A model generated the notes under the pieces. The model saw only the letters and a program-made list of their open reading frames with translations. It made no database searches and was not told the DNA's origin. This document shows positions 14,949-24,405 of a stretch of 64,000 bases of DNA, piece by piece (position 1 is the stretch's first letter; each line of letters starts with the position of its first letter). The translations under genes and the position numbers were made by a program. The DNA is from Hymenobacter busanensis (GTDB lineage: Bacteria; Bacteroidota; Bacteroidia; Cytophagales; Hymenobacteraceae): assembly GCF_008727865.1 (NCBI RefSeq), contig NZ_VTWU01000005.1, forward strand, positions 62,001-126,000, read 5' to 3'.

Positions 14949-15096
14949 GGTGGAGGGGTATGAAAGGTGAACAATGGAACGACGAACGATGGGTGGGGTG
15001 GATGGGGTAATCGAGGGGGTAAACTACGCGCTGGCAGCGGTTTGTGCAAGGGGAGCGGCGGCGTAGCCAAAGCTCACGCTACTACACGTTACGGCG

Positions 15097-16659
15097 CTAT
15101 TCCACTACCACTTTGCCGGTGGCGAGCAGGGCGTCGTCGGCGCGCAGCTGGCAGAGGTAGAGGCCGGCCGGCAGCCCGGCCACGGACACGGCGGCCTCGC
15201 GCTGGCCGGGGCGCAGGGGCAGGCGCCGCACCAGCCGGCCGGTGGCCTCGCGCAGCTCCAGGGCGGCGGTGCGGGCCGCGGCGGGCAGCGCCAGCGGCAC
15301 GGTGAAGGCCGTGCGGGCGGGGTTGGGGTAGGCCCTGAGCGAGGCCAGCGGGCGGGCGGCCGGGGTGCGGGCGGGCAGGGGCACGCCGCCGGCCCCCTCC
15401 ACCACGCGCGGCAGGCCCGGCACGCGCAGCCGCGCCACATAGGTAATTTCTGATGCGCGGAGCACGGTCAACAATGTGGAGTCAGAGAGCGGCGCTAGTC
15501 CCACGGGCACTGGAATTTGCTGAGCGGCCAATACAGAGGCAGTTGGCGTGAAGGCGAACTGCTGCTGCAAGGTACCGGTGGGAGAGAAGCGGTATAACCA
15601 GAACGTATTGGCAGGCGAGTTGCGGGTGACGAATACGAGCAGCGAACCGTCGGCCAGTTCGCGCGGGCAGCTGAAGCCGAAAGGACTATTGGGCACCGTG
15701 GGTCGGTGCACATAACGCCAGACCACGTTAAGGTTGGCGTCCACGCGCAGCACGAAGGGACGCGAGACGCTGGACATGGTAGGCGTAATAGAGTCGGTTC
15801 GGCCGGTGAAGATGAATCCTCCATCACGAAGGGCCAGCAATTGGTCCCCACCAAAACCGTAGGCCGACACAAAGGCGTAATTGGGGTGAGCTGGTACTAG
15901 CACGCCGCGTAGCGAGTCGCCCTGCTGGCTTACTTCCAGCAGCTTCAACCGCGACAAGCCAGGTCCCGCCGGGGTTGCTTGTTGGGTCACGATGTCAGCA
16001 AGCAACAGTGTACCGCGTACCGTGTACGCTAAACCAAAAGGAGTTGCGAATCGTCCATAGGGATATGCGCGTCGCCAGAGCACCCGCCCCAAACTGTCGA
16101 GCCGGGTTAGGAAGGGTTGTTGAGCAAACGGGTTCGGGGAAGTAACCATGCCGGCGTGCACATAGGTGCCGCCGTCGGAGCTTTCAAGTAGCTGGGCGCT
16201 GCTTTCCGCGCCGCTTTCCGGTGGCAGCACACGCCGCCAGCGCAGCGCACCGCGCGTCGAGAAGCGCAGTAGGTGTACTCGGGCGCTGTCGAAAGAGGGA
16301 GCCCAGCGTCCGCCGAACTCGGTTGGCGCTAGTAACACACCGCCTCCCCGCAGGGCAAGCGTTTGGGCGTTTTCACGAATGTCACTCACTCCCACACCGG
16401 CCACCGTACCCAAGCGGGCGAAACGAGTCGTGTCGCAGGTGAGCAACAGCCGGGGCATGGTAAAAGCATAGCGTTGGGCGGGGGGGGCACTAAGGCGGGT
16501 GGAGCCCAATAGCAGCAGTGAATCGGGTCCGGTGCGTAACAGGGCATATGAGGCACGGGGCTGACTGGCTGAACCGTAAACCCGCTCGCAGAGCAACTGC
16601 TGGGCGTGGGCGGTAGGAGCACCCAGCAGCAAGCAAACGCAGAGAAAGAAGTATTTCAT
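15097..16659 (-). CDS. Secreted protein with type IX secretion (type A) sorting domain, tandem paralogue 1
   Basis: 520 aa. Signal peptide ending AHAQ (about 1-20), then a long region (about 20-415) of Kelch/propeller-like or hydrolase-free beta repeats. These carry recurrent phrases such as LLRFSTRGALRWRR, FLTRLDSLGRVLWRR and FVLRVDANLNVVWRYVHR; the alternation of 'L.R.D..G...W.R' units predicts a beta-propeller. After a Pro-rich linker comes the C-terminal sorting domain (about 440-520) with LRAYPNPARTAFTVPL, ELREATGRLVRRL and LPAGLYLCQLRA, which directs export through the T9SS and surface attachment. It is followed upstream by a paralogue on the same strand with a 14-bp gap. Molecular role unknown. 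Confidence 0.85.
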   Translation of the reverse strand: MKYFFLCVCLLLGAPTAHAQQLLCERVYGSASQPRASYALLRTGPDSLLLLGSTRLSAPPAQRYAFTMPRLLLTCDTTRFARLGTVAGVGVSDIRENAQTLALRGGGVLLAPTEFGGRWAPSFDSARVHLLRFSTRGALRWRRVLPPESGAESSAQLLESSDGGTYVHAGMVTSPNPFAQQPFLTRLDSLGRVLWRRAYPYGRFATPFGLAYTVRGTLLLADIVTQQATPAGPGLSRLKLLEVSQQGDSLRGVLVPAHPNYAFVSAYGFGGDQLLALRDGGFIFTGRTDSITPTMSSVSRPFVLRVDANLNVVWRYVHRPTVPNSPFGFSCPRELADGSLLVFVTRNSPANTFWLYRFSPTGTLQQQFAFTPTASVLAAQQIPVPVGLAPLSDSTLLTVLRASEITYVARLRVPGLPRVVEGAGGVPLPARTPAARPLASLRAYPNPARTAFTVPLALPAAARTAALELREATGRLVRRLPLRPGQREAAVSVAGLPAGLYLCQLRADDALLATGKVVVE

Positions 16660-16673
16660 GGCAGGACAATGGG

Positions 16674-18257
16674 CTATTGCACGGCCAGTTTCTGGGTGGT
16701 CAGGGTGCGGCCCTGCGCGCGCAGAGTCAGCACGTAGAGGCCCGGGGGCAGGGCGCGCACCTCCAGCGCGGCCGTGCTGCGGGCGGCGAGCAGCGGCAGA
16801 CGGCGCACGAGGCGCCCGGCTAAGTCGTGTAGCTCCAGCGCGGCCGTGCGGGTAGCAGCCGGCAAGCTGTACGCAACGGTGACGGCCGCGCTGGCCGGGT
16901 TGGGGAACAGGGCCAGGGTAGCCAACGGCCGCCCGGCCGAAGCGCGGGCGGGCAGGGGCACGCCGCCGGCCCCCTCCACCACGCGCGGCAGGCCCGGCAC
17001 GCGCACCCGCGCCGTGTAAGTGGCGGTGCCGGAGTTCAGCGCCACCATCAGGGACGAATCCGACAGCCCGGCCAGGCCCACGGGCTGGGTCACTTGTTGG
17101 CCCGCCGTGCCGGCCGGGGTGAAGGCGTACTGGTGGGTGAGGGCGCCGGCCGGGGAAAAGCGGAACAGCCAGAACGTACTGGCGGGGTTGTTGCCGCGCG
17201 TGGCCAGCACCAGCAGCGAGCCGTCGGCCAGCTCCAGCGGGCTGCCCAAGCTGTAGCGGGTGAAGTTGGCGAGCGGGCGGTGCACGTAGCGCCAGACCAC
17301 GTTCAGGTCGCGGTCCACGCGCAGCACGAAGGGGCGCGTGGTGCTGCCTCCGCCGGGCGTGAGCGAGTCGGCCACGCCGGTGAAGACAAAGCCCCCGTCG
17401 CGCAGCGGCCGCAGATGAGGTCCGCTGTCAGTGTCGCGATATATAAGCGGGTAGTTGGGATGAGCCAGCACTAGCACGCGGCGCAGTGAGTCGCCGTGCT
17501 GGCTCACTTCCAGCAGCCGCAGCCGCGAAGCAGGAATTCCACTTATCGGCGGTAGACTTGCCTCACTGATAAGCAGCAGTGTACCGTACGCTGTGTATGT
17601 TGTACCGAATTCGGGACTCCCGTTTCTAAAAGGATAGGTGCGGCGCCACAGCTCGGTCCCTAGGCTGTCGAAGCGGGCCAAGAAAGATTCGGAACGATAA
17701 GTCGTGCCTGAAAAAAAGGCCGTGGAACCGTGTAAGTAAGCTCCGCCACCGGGCGCTGCCAGCACCTGGGCAAATTCCATTCCGCCACGAGCCTGCACGC
17801 GCCGCTGCCAGCGAAGTATACCACGGGCAGAAAAGCGTTGTAGCAATACATGGATGCTATCTATGGGTGGAGTGCCAACCATGCGCCCGCCGCGCTGTGA
17901 GGCTGCCACCAGCATCCCGCCGCGTTCGGCCGCAACTTGTGCATATCCAAAAACATAATACCGGTCGTCGCCAAGACCGGCAACAGGCGAGGAATTCAGC
18001 ATAGCGAATTGAGCAGTGTCACCGGTAGGGCGCAGGCGGGGCATAGAGTAAGTGCGCGTGTAGCTGCCGGGCGCCCCACGGACGGTGGAACCCACTAGCA
18101 ACATTGAATCGGACGCGAGGCGTAACAGCACATGGGAATCAAAGCCGTTGACTCCCGTAGCTCCGCCGTAGACTCGCTGAGTAAGAATTTGCTGGGCGTG
18201 GCCTGTACCTGAACTCAGCAGGACCAGCAACGCCGTTAGGTATAAGAGGCGCATCAA
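16674..18257 (-). CDS. Secreted protein with type IX secretion sorting domain, tandem paralogue 2
   Basis: 527 aa, homologous over its whole length to the protein encoded just downstream. Signal peptide (ends GHAQ), propeller-like repeats (LLQRFSARGILRWQRR, FLARFDSLGTELWRR, FVLRVDRDLNVVWRYVHR), linker, and C-terminal sorting domain (LALFPNPASAAVTVAY, LHDLAGRLVRRLP, LPPGLYVLTL). The linker DNA 16944-17005 is identical to 15367-15428 (62 of 62 bp) although the flanking regions have diverged, suggesting recent conversion. It probably forms a two-gene operon with paralogue 1. Cargo of the T9SS, surface or extracellular; substrate unknown. Confidence 0.85.
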   Translation of the reverse strand: MMRLLYLTALLVLLSSGTGHAQQILTQRVYGGATGVNGFDSHVLLRLASDSMLLVGSTVRGAPGSYTRTYSMPRLRPTGDTAQFAMLNSSPVAGLGDDRYYVFGYAQVAAERGGMLVAASQRGGRMVGTPPIDSIHVLLQRFSARGILRWQRRVQARGGMEFAQVLAAPGGGAYLHGSTAFFSGTTYRSESFLARFDSLGTELWRRTYPFRNGSPEFGTTYTAYGTLLLISEASLPPISGIPASRLRLLEVSQHGDSLRRVLVLAHPNYPLIYRDTDSGPHLRPLRDGGFVFTGVADSLTPGGGSTTRPFVLRVDRDLNVVWRYVHRPLANFTRYSLGSPLELADGSLLVLATRGNNPASTFWLFRFSPAGALTHQYAFTPAGTAGQQVTQPVGLAGLSDSSLMVALNSGTATYTARVRVPGLPRVVEGAGGVPLPARASAGRPLATLALFPNPASAAVTVAYSLPAATRTAALELHDLAGRLVRRLPLLAARSTAALEVRALPPGLYVLTLRAQGRTLTTQKLAVQ

Positions 18258-18316
18258 GGGCTAGAAAGAATAGAAGTTCATTACTAAAAGCAGCGGAAAA
18301 GATACAGGAAAGCTCC

Positions 18317-20350
18317 TCACAACCGCTTTCCGCGCCGCACCTGCCACTCCAGCAGCAGTTCGAAGTAGGGCAGCAGGCGGTCGGAGCGTTGGCGCAGCTC
18401 TTCGGCGGTGTAGCTGGCCCCGGCGTAGGTGCCCTGGCCGGGGCGGTAGCGGTAGCGGTTTTGCAGGCTTTGCAGCCAGAGGCTGCCGGTGAGCGAGAGG
18501 GCCCCGGCGCGGCGCTCGTAGGCCAGCTCGGGGCCGTGCTGGCGGGTGAGGGTGCGGAGGTAGATAAGGGCGGAGGGGCCGGCCTCGTCGGGAATGAGGG
18601 CGGCGCGGTTGTGGGTGCGCTGCTCCAGGAAGCGGTAGCCGGCGCGCAGGCTGCTTTGGCCGCGCAGGCCGCTCCAGCCCCGGCGCAGGCCCACGCTCAC
18701 GTCGTGCACGATGGTGGTGTCGAGGGGGCTTTCGGTGAACTGCGGCCAGCGCAGCAGCCCAATGCGGTTTTCGCGGCGCTGGTAGTCGGCGGTGGCCAGC
18801 CAGCGGGGCGTGAGCTGGTAGCTCAGGTGTTGCTCCAGCTCCAGCACGCGGTTGGCGCGGTTGCGGGCCGCTTCGGTGGGCCGGTCGCGCACCTGGTAGC
18901 TCACCCACAGGTGGTAGGCGGCGCGCCAGCTAAAGGGGCCGGGCGCCCAGGTAAAGCCCGGCTCCCAGTGCAGCAAGCGGTCGGTGTAGTTTTCGGCGCT
19001 CTGCTCGGCCTTGATGAACACAAACTGCCGGTACTCGCCCCACAGGGCCAGCGAAGTGCGGAAGGTGGGGTGCCAGCGCGAGGCCAGGGTGAGGCGCAGC
19101 TGGTGGCTGGCTTCGTCGCGGTCCTGGTTGTTGTCTTCGCTGGGGGTGTTCACGCGCAGCAGCTGGGCGGTGGTGGAGATGCTGAGGGCTTGCTTGGGCG
19201 TGGGCAGCCACGTCAGCTCGCCCTGCCAGAGGGTGGTTTTCTCCAGCACGTCCTTGATTCGCTCCCGGTCGGTGGCGGTGCGCAGGCGGGTGGGGGAGAG
19301 GTTGCGGTTGTTGTCGCGCAGGGCGTAGGTACGGGCGCGCTCGTGGTAGCCAAACACGCCGTGGGCCTGCAGCTTGGGGCGGGTGAGGGTCAGGTCCTGG
19401 CGGGTGTCTACCTCGTACTGCTCGTAGCCCACGTTCTGCAGGGTGTCGGCCGCGGCCGAGAGGCGGCGGTAGCGAAACGAGCGGGTGGGCAGGAGCAGGG
19501 TGTTGTCGGAACGAAACGCGGCCTGGGTGCCCAGCTGGTAGGCCCAGGTGAGCTGCGCGGCGGCCGTGTCGCTCTGAATGCGCTGCACGTTGTTGGCCAG
19601 GTAGTCTTCGGCGCGGTTGCGGCGGTAGCCCAGGCGCAGGGCGGCGGTGGCGTTTTCGTCGAGGCGGTGCTCGTACCAGCTGTCGGCCACGGCCCGTTCC
19701 CAGGTGCGGGGCCCCAGCTGGGTGCGGGTGCCGCTCAGGCGCACACTCACCGGCTGGGCCAGGCCGGGCAGGGGCCGAAAAATAGCCGTGAGGGCCGCGC
19801 CGTAGGTGGGCCCGACATCCTGGATGCCGTTGCGCAGGTCGTGGGTGAGGCCGCCGAGCAGGTAGGCCTGGAGGGTCGAAACGGTGTCGGCGGCGTTGGT
19901 GGGGCGCAGGCGGTGCTGCCAGCCCACACGAGCCAGCCAGGAGGCGGTGCGAATGTGGTTGGCGCGGCTTTCGTCGTAGCGCACCTGCTGGCCCACCTGC
20001 CAGCTGCGGCCCAGGCGCAGGAGGTGCAGCACGTCGGCGTGGTAGTTTTCGAGCACGAAGGGCGGCGCGCCGCGGGTGTCGTACACCCACTCGGAAAACA
20101 GGCGGTAGCGCAGGGTTTGGCGGGCCCCCAGGTTGAGCAGGCCGAAGGCCGCGCTTTGCTGGGCGAAGGTGCTCACGCCCACGCGCCGGGCCCGCAGGCT
20201 CACGCCCACCAGCGTATCGGGCTGCAGGCCAGCGGCCAGGGGGGCCACGGCTACGGGGGCGGCTTGTACATCCTGCGCCACGGCCGCGCCGGCCCGCAGC
20301 GCGAGCCAGCCAACGAAGCAAACCAGAAGCAGGCGGGCAAAGGGGCCCAT
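18317..20350 (-). CDS. Predicted outer-membrane beta-barrel protein, unknown function
   Basis: 677 aa with an N-terminal signal peptide (ending about AVAQD). The mature part is a succession of amphipathic strands with frequent aromatic ends and Arg/Gln/Thr-rich turns (LRYRLFSEWVYD, WQVGQQVRYDESRANH, AALRLGYRRNRAEDYL, WRAAYHLWVSYQVRD). The last strand (LPYFELLLEWQVRRGKRL) lacks the usual terminal aromatic residue. No TonB plug or known barrel signature was found. The barrel prediction is inference from the alternating pattern. It is divergent from the OmpA/PD40 gene. A long antisense frame exists opposite it but is a high-GC shadow. Confidence 0.65.
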   Translation of the reverse strand: MGPFARLLLVCFVGWLALRAGAAVAQDVQAAPVAVAPLAAGLQPDTLVGVSLRARRVGVSTFAQQSAAFGLLNLGARQTLRYRLFSEWVYDTRGAPPFVLENYHADVLHLLRLGRSWQVGQQVRYDESRANHIRTASWLARVGWQHRLRPTNAADTVSTLQAYLLGGLTHDLRNGIQDVGPTYGAALTAIFRPLPGLAQPVSVRLSGTRTQLGPRTWERAVADSWYEHRLDENATAALRLGYRRNRAEDYLANNVQRIQSDTAAAQLTWAYQLGTQAAFRSDNTLLLPTRSFRYRRLSAAADTLQNVGYEQYEVDTRQDLTLTRPKLQAHGVFGYHERARTYALRDNNRNLSPTRLRTATDRERIKDVLEKTTLWQGELTWLPTPKQALSISTTAQLLRVNTPSEDNNQDRDEASHQLRLTLASRWHPTFRTSLALWGEYRQFVFIKAEQSAENYTDRLLHWEPGFTWAPGPFSWRAAYHLWVSYQVRDRPTEAARNRANRVLELEQHLSYQLTPRWLATADYQRRENRIGLLRWPQFTESPLDTTIVHDVSVGLRRGWSGLRGQSSLRAGYRFLEQRTHNRAALIPDEAGPSALIYLRTLTRQHGPELAYERRAGALSLTGSLWLQSLQNRYRYRPGQGTYAGASYTAEELRQRSDRLLPYFELLLEWQVRRGKRL

Positions 20351-20466
20351 GAGAAAAGTAGCGTGAGCACGAAGCTACCCAAAGTAGGCAATTTGCCGGG
20401 CCAGGACAATAAGGCTAATACCTGTCCGTAACATACTTATGTGATGGTTTTACTGGCCACCGGCTG

Positions 20467-20474
20467 TACTTTTG
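20467..20474 (+). promoter_or_regulatory. Putative -7 element (TACTTTTG) upstream of the OmpA/PD40 gene
   Basis: TACTTTTG matches TAnnTTTG in the 235-bp divergent spacer, 111 nt before the start codon at 20586. It overlaps a short hairpin (GGAGCC...GGCTCC, 20474-20492) that would lie at the start of the transcript. No good -33 element. Confidence 0.35.
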
Positions 20475-20585
20475 GAGCCGCCTTTGGGCTCCTGCCGAAA
20501 CTTCCTGTTACTTAAGGACGTCTTGGGGTCGAGCTTGGTCTACGCCAGCCAGCTTCTCGTTTGCACTCTACCACCGTTCACAAGC

Positions 20586-22649
20586 ATGCAGAAACTACTT
20601 CTATCGTTGGGCCTGACCGTGGGGCTAGTGGGGGGATTTTGCAGCAGCGCCCGCGCTCAGCACGCCGTGTGGGCCGCCAAAGTAGTGGCCGTGTCGTCGC
20701 AAAAAGCCGAAGGCAAAGAGCCCTTTTCGCCCGAAAAAGTCCTCGGTGAACCCAATGCCCTGCCGCTGGGTCAGATCAGCAACGACGCCTGGATTCCGAA
20801 AAAAGAAGGGGCCAAGGAATTCATCGAAGTCAAATTTGCCAAGTCGGTCGTGGCCCGGCAGGTAACGGTGGTCGAAAACTTCAACCCCGGCTCCATCATC
20901 CGCATCGAGCTGGTGGACACCCGCAACGAGCGGCACCAGGTCTACGAAAACGACAACCCCGGCCCCATTCCCGACATCTTCCGCACGCTGCAGGTTACGT
21001 TCAGCCCCGGCACCTACCGCACCATCGGGGTCGTCGTCACGATGAACACGGCCAAGGTGAACGGCGTGAACCAAATCGACGCCATCGGCGTGGCCGACGT
21101 GGCCGACGTGATGGTGAAGAAGGAGTTCCGCACCAGCCCCAGCGGTGGCAGCGAAGACGGCGCCGTGGCCTTCGACTCGGCCATGGTGAACCTGGGCCCG
21201 AACGTGAATACCAAGTTCACGGAGGTGCGCCCGGTTATTTCGCCCGACGGCCGCACGCTGTTTTTTGCCCGCCAGAACGCCCCCGGCAACGTGGGCGGCG
21301 CCAAAGACGGGCAGGACGTGTGGTACTCGACGCTGGCCAACCCCAAAACCAAGGCCTGGAACCCCGCCAAAAACCTGGGCGGCCCGGTCAACTCGCCCGG
21401 CCCCAACGGCCTGGCCTCGGTGTCGGCCGACGGCTCTTCGGCGCTGCTCATCAACCGCTACATGCCCGACGGCTCGCTCGACCCCAAAGGCGCCAGCATT
21501 TCGCGCCGCAAGCCTTCGGGCTGGAGCCAGCCCGAAAACCTGAACATCCAGGATTTCTACAACGATGACCCCGAAAACGTCGATTTTTTCCTGACCACCT
21601 CGGGCAAGCAGCTGCTGATGGCCGTGGAGCGCAAAGACAGCAAAGGCCAGCAGGACCTGTACGTGAGCATGCGTCAGCCCGACGGCTCGTGGAGCCGCCC
21701 GCTGAACATGGGCGCCAACATCAACACCAAGAAGGCCGAGTTTGCGCCCTTCCTGGCGTCGGATGGCAAGACGCTGTACTTCGGCTCCGACGGCCACACG
21801 GGCTACGGCAAGAGCGACATTTTCTACTCGAAGCGCCTCGACGACACCTGGACCAACTGGAGCAAGCCGCGCAACCTGGGCCCGAGCATCAACTCACCTG
21901 CCGATGACGCCTACTTCACCCTCTCGGCCGCCGGCAACGACGCCTACCTCGTGTCGGACCGCAACGGCACCGACGGCTCGCGTGACATTTTCCGCATTGC
22001 CCTCACCCCGCGCAACAAGCCCGAGGTAGTGGCCCTGGTGCGCGGCCGCGTGCTCGACGCCGTGACCAAGAAGCCCGTAGCGGCTACCGTGCGCTACGAA
22101 AACCTGATAACGGGCGAAGAAGTGGGCGTGGCCGAAACCAACCCCGCCGATGGCTCCTACACCATTGTGCTGCCCGCCGGTGCCCACTACGGCTACCGCG
22201 CCGATGCCAAAGGCTACCTGGCTGAAGACCAGAACCTCGACATCACCGACCGCCGCACCTACTCCGAGGAAACCCAGGACTTGTTCCTGATTCCGTTTGA
22301 GGTGGGCCAGAAGATCAAGCTGAACAATATCTTCTTCACCCAGAGCAAGTACTACCTGCGCGAAAGCTCCTACCCCGAGCTGGGCCGCCTGGTGAACATC
22401 CTGAAGAACTACCCGCAGGTGGAAATCAAGCTCGAAGGCCACACCGACAACCAGGGCGACCCGGGCCTGAACCTGAAGCTGAGCATCGACCGCGTGAACG
22501 AGGTGAAGAAGTACCTCGTGAGCAAGGGCGTGGCCGGCAACCGCATTACCACCGAGGGCTTCGGCGACACCAAACCCATTGCCCCGAACGACCAGGAAGA
22601 AACCCGCAAGCTCAACCGCCGCGTGGAATTCGTGATTACCAAGAAGTAA
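20586..22649 (+). CDS. OmpA-family protein with PD40 beta-propeller and carboxypeptidase-like domain
   Basis: 687 aa. Signal peptide (to about ARAQ, residue 24), then an N-terminal domain about 30-175 resembling a discoidin/F5-8-like module (EPNALPLGQ, FIEVKFAKSVVARQVTVVEN, VNGVNQIDAIGV). PD40 propeller repeats follow (about 200-475; SPDGRTLFFAR, LASDGKTLYFGSDG, NLGPSINSPADDAYFTLS). A carboxypeptidase-D-regulatory-like domain comes next (about 480-570), and a C-terminal OmpA domain (about 580-687) carries the peptidoglycan-binding pattern LEGHTDNQGD...NLKLSIDRVNEVKKYL. It should link the outer membrane to peptidoglycan. PorE of the T9SS has a related order (propeller, CRD, OmpA) but a different N-terminus. 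Start ATG 20586 chosen for the signal peptide. Confidence 0.92.
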   Translation: MQKLLLSLGLTVGLVGGFCSSARAQHAVWAAKVVAVSSQKAEGKEPFSPEKVLGEPNALPLGQISNDAWIPKKEGAKEFIEVKFAKSVVARQVTVVENFNPGSIIRIELVDTRNERHQVYENDNPGPIPDIFRTLQVTFSPGTYRTIGVVVTMNTAKVNGVNQIDAIGVADVADVMVKKEFRTSPSGGSEDGAVAFDSAMVNLGPNVNTKFTEVRPVISPDGRTLFFARQNAPGNVGGAKDGQDVWYSTLANPKTKAWNPAKNLGGPVNSPGPNGLASVSADGSSALLINRYMPDGSLDPKGASISRRKPSGWSQPENLNIQDFYNDDPENVDFFLTTSGKQLLMAVERKDSKGQQDLYVSMRQPDGSWSRPLNMGANINTKKAEFAPFLASDGKTLYFGSDGHTGYGKSDIFYSKRLDDTWTNWSKPRNLGPSINSPADDAYFTLSAAGNDAYLVSDRNGTDGSRDIFRIALTPRNKPEVVALVRGRVLDAVTKKPVAATVRYENLITGEEVGVAETNPADGSYTIVLPAGAHYGYRADAKGYLAEDQNLDITDRRTYSEETQDLFLIPFEVGQKIKLNNIFFTQSKYYLRESSYPELGRLVNILKNYPQVEIKLEGHTDNQGDPGLNLKLSIDRVNEVKKYLVSKGVAGNRITTEGFGDTKPIAPNDQEETRKLNRRVEFVITKK

Positions 22650-22678
22650 TGTGTTGAAGTGCTGATGCGCATTTCACC

Positions 22679-22723
22679 AAAAGCAACAGGCCCTTCCGAA
22701 AACCGGAAGGGCCTGTTGCTTTT
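22679..22723. terminator. Intrinsic terminator after the OmpA/PD40 gene
   Basis: A 20-bp perfect stem (22679-22698 with 22704-22723) begins with AAAA and ends with TTTT around a 5-nt loop. It lies 29 nt after the stop codon and, being symmetrical, could also serve the convergent floA transcript. Confidence 0.88.
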
Positions 22724-22794
22724 GAAGTCGGTATGAACGCCTCGAGGCCATTAGCGCTTAGCGGATCAGACTCTGCACACCAGCACATTAAACA

Positions 22795-23796
22795 TCACGT
22801 CAGCCGGGTTTCGTCGCGGCCGGGCTTGGTGCTGCTGCTCTGGCCGCCGGGGTTGGCAATGGAGTCGCGCATGTCGGTGTCGGCCTGGATGTTGCGCATT
22901 TTGTAGTAGTCCATGATGCCGAGGTTGCCGGAGCGGAAGGCTTCGGAAATGGCCTTGGGAATTTCGGCTTCGGCTTCCACCACGCGGGCCTTGGCCTCCT
23001 GGGTTTTGGCGCGGTTTTCCTGCTCCACGGCCACGGCCATGGCGCGGCGCTCTTCGGCTTTGGCTTCGGCTACTTTCAGGTCGGCGTTGGCTTGGTCAAT
23101 CTGCAGCTTGGCCCCGATGTTTTCTCCTATGTCCACGTCGGCAATGTCGATGGAGAGAATTTCGAAGGCTGTGCCGGCGTCGAGGCCTTTCTGCAGCACC
23201 AGCTTGGAAATCTTGTCGGGGTTTTCGAGCACTTCCTTGTGCGAAAGCGACGAGCCGATGCTGGTTACGATGCCTTCGCCCACACGGGCCAGAATGGTTT
23301 CTTCGCCGGCGCCGCCCACGAGCTGCGAGATGTTGGCGCGCACCGTTACGCGGGCTTTGGCAATGAGCTGAATGCCGTCTTGGGCCACGGCGGCCACGTT
23401 GGGCGTGTTAATCACCTTGGGGTTTACCGAGGTGGTAACGGCCTCGAACACGTCGCGGCCGGCAAGGTCAATAGCCGTGGCTTGGTTGAACGAGAGCGGA
23501 ATACCGGCTTTGTCGGCCGAAATCAGGGCTTTGATGACGGTGGGGACGTTGCCGCCAGCCAGGTAGTGCGTTTCTAAGTCGTTGGCCGTCAGGTTCAGGC
23601 CCGCCTTGGTGGAGGTGATGAGCGAGTTGACGATGAGCGACGGCGGCACCTTGCGCACTCGCATCAGCACCAGCTGAAACAGCCCCACGCGCACCCCCGA
23701 GAAGATGGCCGTAATCCAGAGGCTGATGGGGAAGAAATACAGAAACACCAGGAGCAGCACGGCTCCCAGGGCAACGGGTATCAGGGGGAAATTCAT
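22795..23796 (-). CDS. floA: Flotillin-like protein FloA
   Basis: 333 aa. N-terminal membrane hairpin/segment (about 5-40), SPFLOT core with [57 protein letters not shown] and [11 protein letters not shown], then an Ala/Glu-rich coiled coil (about 225-290, [41 protein letters not shown] in outline). The short tail ends in a non-conserved Ser/Gly-rich stretch. FloA forms oligomeric membrane microdomains. It lies downstream of nfeD, the usual partner, with an 87-bp spacer containing repeat A4. Confidence 0.96.
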   Translation of the reverse strand: MNFPLIPVALGAVLLLVFLYFFPISLWITAIFSGVRVGLFQLVLMRVRKVPPSLIVNSLITSTKAGLNLTANDLETHYLAGGNVPTVIKALISADKAGIPLSFNQATAIDLAGRDVFEAVTTSVNPKVINTPNVAAVAQDGIQLIAKARVTVRANISQLVGGAGEETILARVGEGIVTSIGSSLSHKEVLENPDKISKLVLQKGLDAGTAFEILSIDIADVDIGENIGAKLQIDQANADLKVAEAKAEERRAMAVAVEQENRAKTQEAKARVVEAEAEIPKAISEAFRSGNLGIMDYYKMRNIQADTDMRDSIANPGGQSSSTKPGRDETRLT

Positions 23797-23811
23797 GGCT
23801 GAAAGTAAGGG

Positions 23812-23887
23812 TTAAATGGTTGAATGGCTAAATGGTTGTTTGTTCTGCTATCGGAGCAACCAGCCATTTAGCCATTGAGCCATTTAA
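23812..23887. repeat. Intergenic inverted repeat A4 (ATGGCTAAATGGCT family)
   Basis: Arms 23812-23838 and 23861-23887 (27 nt) pair at 24 of 27 positions; the 22-nt loop contains TTTGTTCTGCTATCGGAGCAAC. The right arm includes the bases of the nfeD stop codon (TTA at 23884-23886 on the plus strand). It is located more than 14 kb from copies A1-A3 and in a different operon, again between two co-directional genes. Confidence 0.9.
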
Positions 23888-24348
23888 GCGGCCGCTACCA
23901 CAATGCGGTTCTGCTCGATGCGCAGCACCTGCACCGTGGCGCCGGCGCCCACAAACTCGCCCAGCGTGGTGGCTTCGCGGCGTTCGTCGCCGAAGAGCAC
24001 CGTGCCGGCCGGGCGCAGGGCCGAGAGCGTGCGGCCCAATTGGCCGGGGGCCACATCGGGCCGGCGCACGTCGTCGACGCGGGCGGTGTTTTTGGTGGTG
24101 AGGGCAAAGCGGTTGACCGACTGGGGCCGCAGACCAATCCAGACGACGGCCGCCACCAGCACCGTTGCCGAGCCCAGCAGCACGTGGCCGGCGGAGGTGC
24201 CCAGGTCGCGGTAGCTGAGCCAGATGCCCACGGTGAGCATGATGAAACCGGCCAGTCCCACGATGGTAGTGCCGGGAATCAGCAGCACTTCGGCCACCAC
24301 AAACAAAGCGCCGAAGAGCAGCAAAACGACAATCAGTAGCCAGTCCAT
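23884..24348 (-). CDS. nfeD: NfeD-like membrane protein
   Basis: 154 aa, the short NfeD form without a protease domain. Three N-terminal membrane segments (about 3-22, 28-46, 52-72: MDWLLIVVLLLFGALFVVAEVLLIPGTT in outline) precede a C-terminal OB-fold domain (about 100-154; LGRTLSALRPAGTVLFGDERREA...VLRIEQNRIVV). NfeD proteins assist or anchor flotillins. It is directly upstream of floA. ATG 24348 was chosen because it starts the first membrane segment; an earlier in-frame ATG at 24423 lies across the promoter-like sequence. The stop codon falls inside repeat A4. Confidence 0.93.
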   Translation of the reverse strand: MDWLLIVVLLLFGALFVVAEVLLIPGTTIVGLAGFIMLTVGIWLSYRDLGTSAGHVLLGSATVLVAAVVWIGLRPQSVNRFALTTKNTARVDDVRRPDVAPGQLGRTLSALRPAGTVLFGDERREATTLGEFVGAGATVQVLRIEQNRIVVAAA

Positions 24349-24405
24349 GAGGGTAAGAGCAAAGGGGAAGTTTCCCGGCGGCTCTGCCGAGCGGGCGCCG
24401 GATTG

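Noticed and set aside
18389-20431. 680-codon frame antisense to the predicted beta-barrel gene
   Set aside because: Low-complexity Ala/Gly/Val/Gln pattern and no signal or domain. The opposite strand has a signal peptide and a barrel pattern, so it is preferred.
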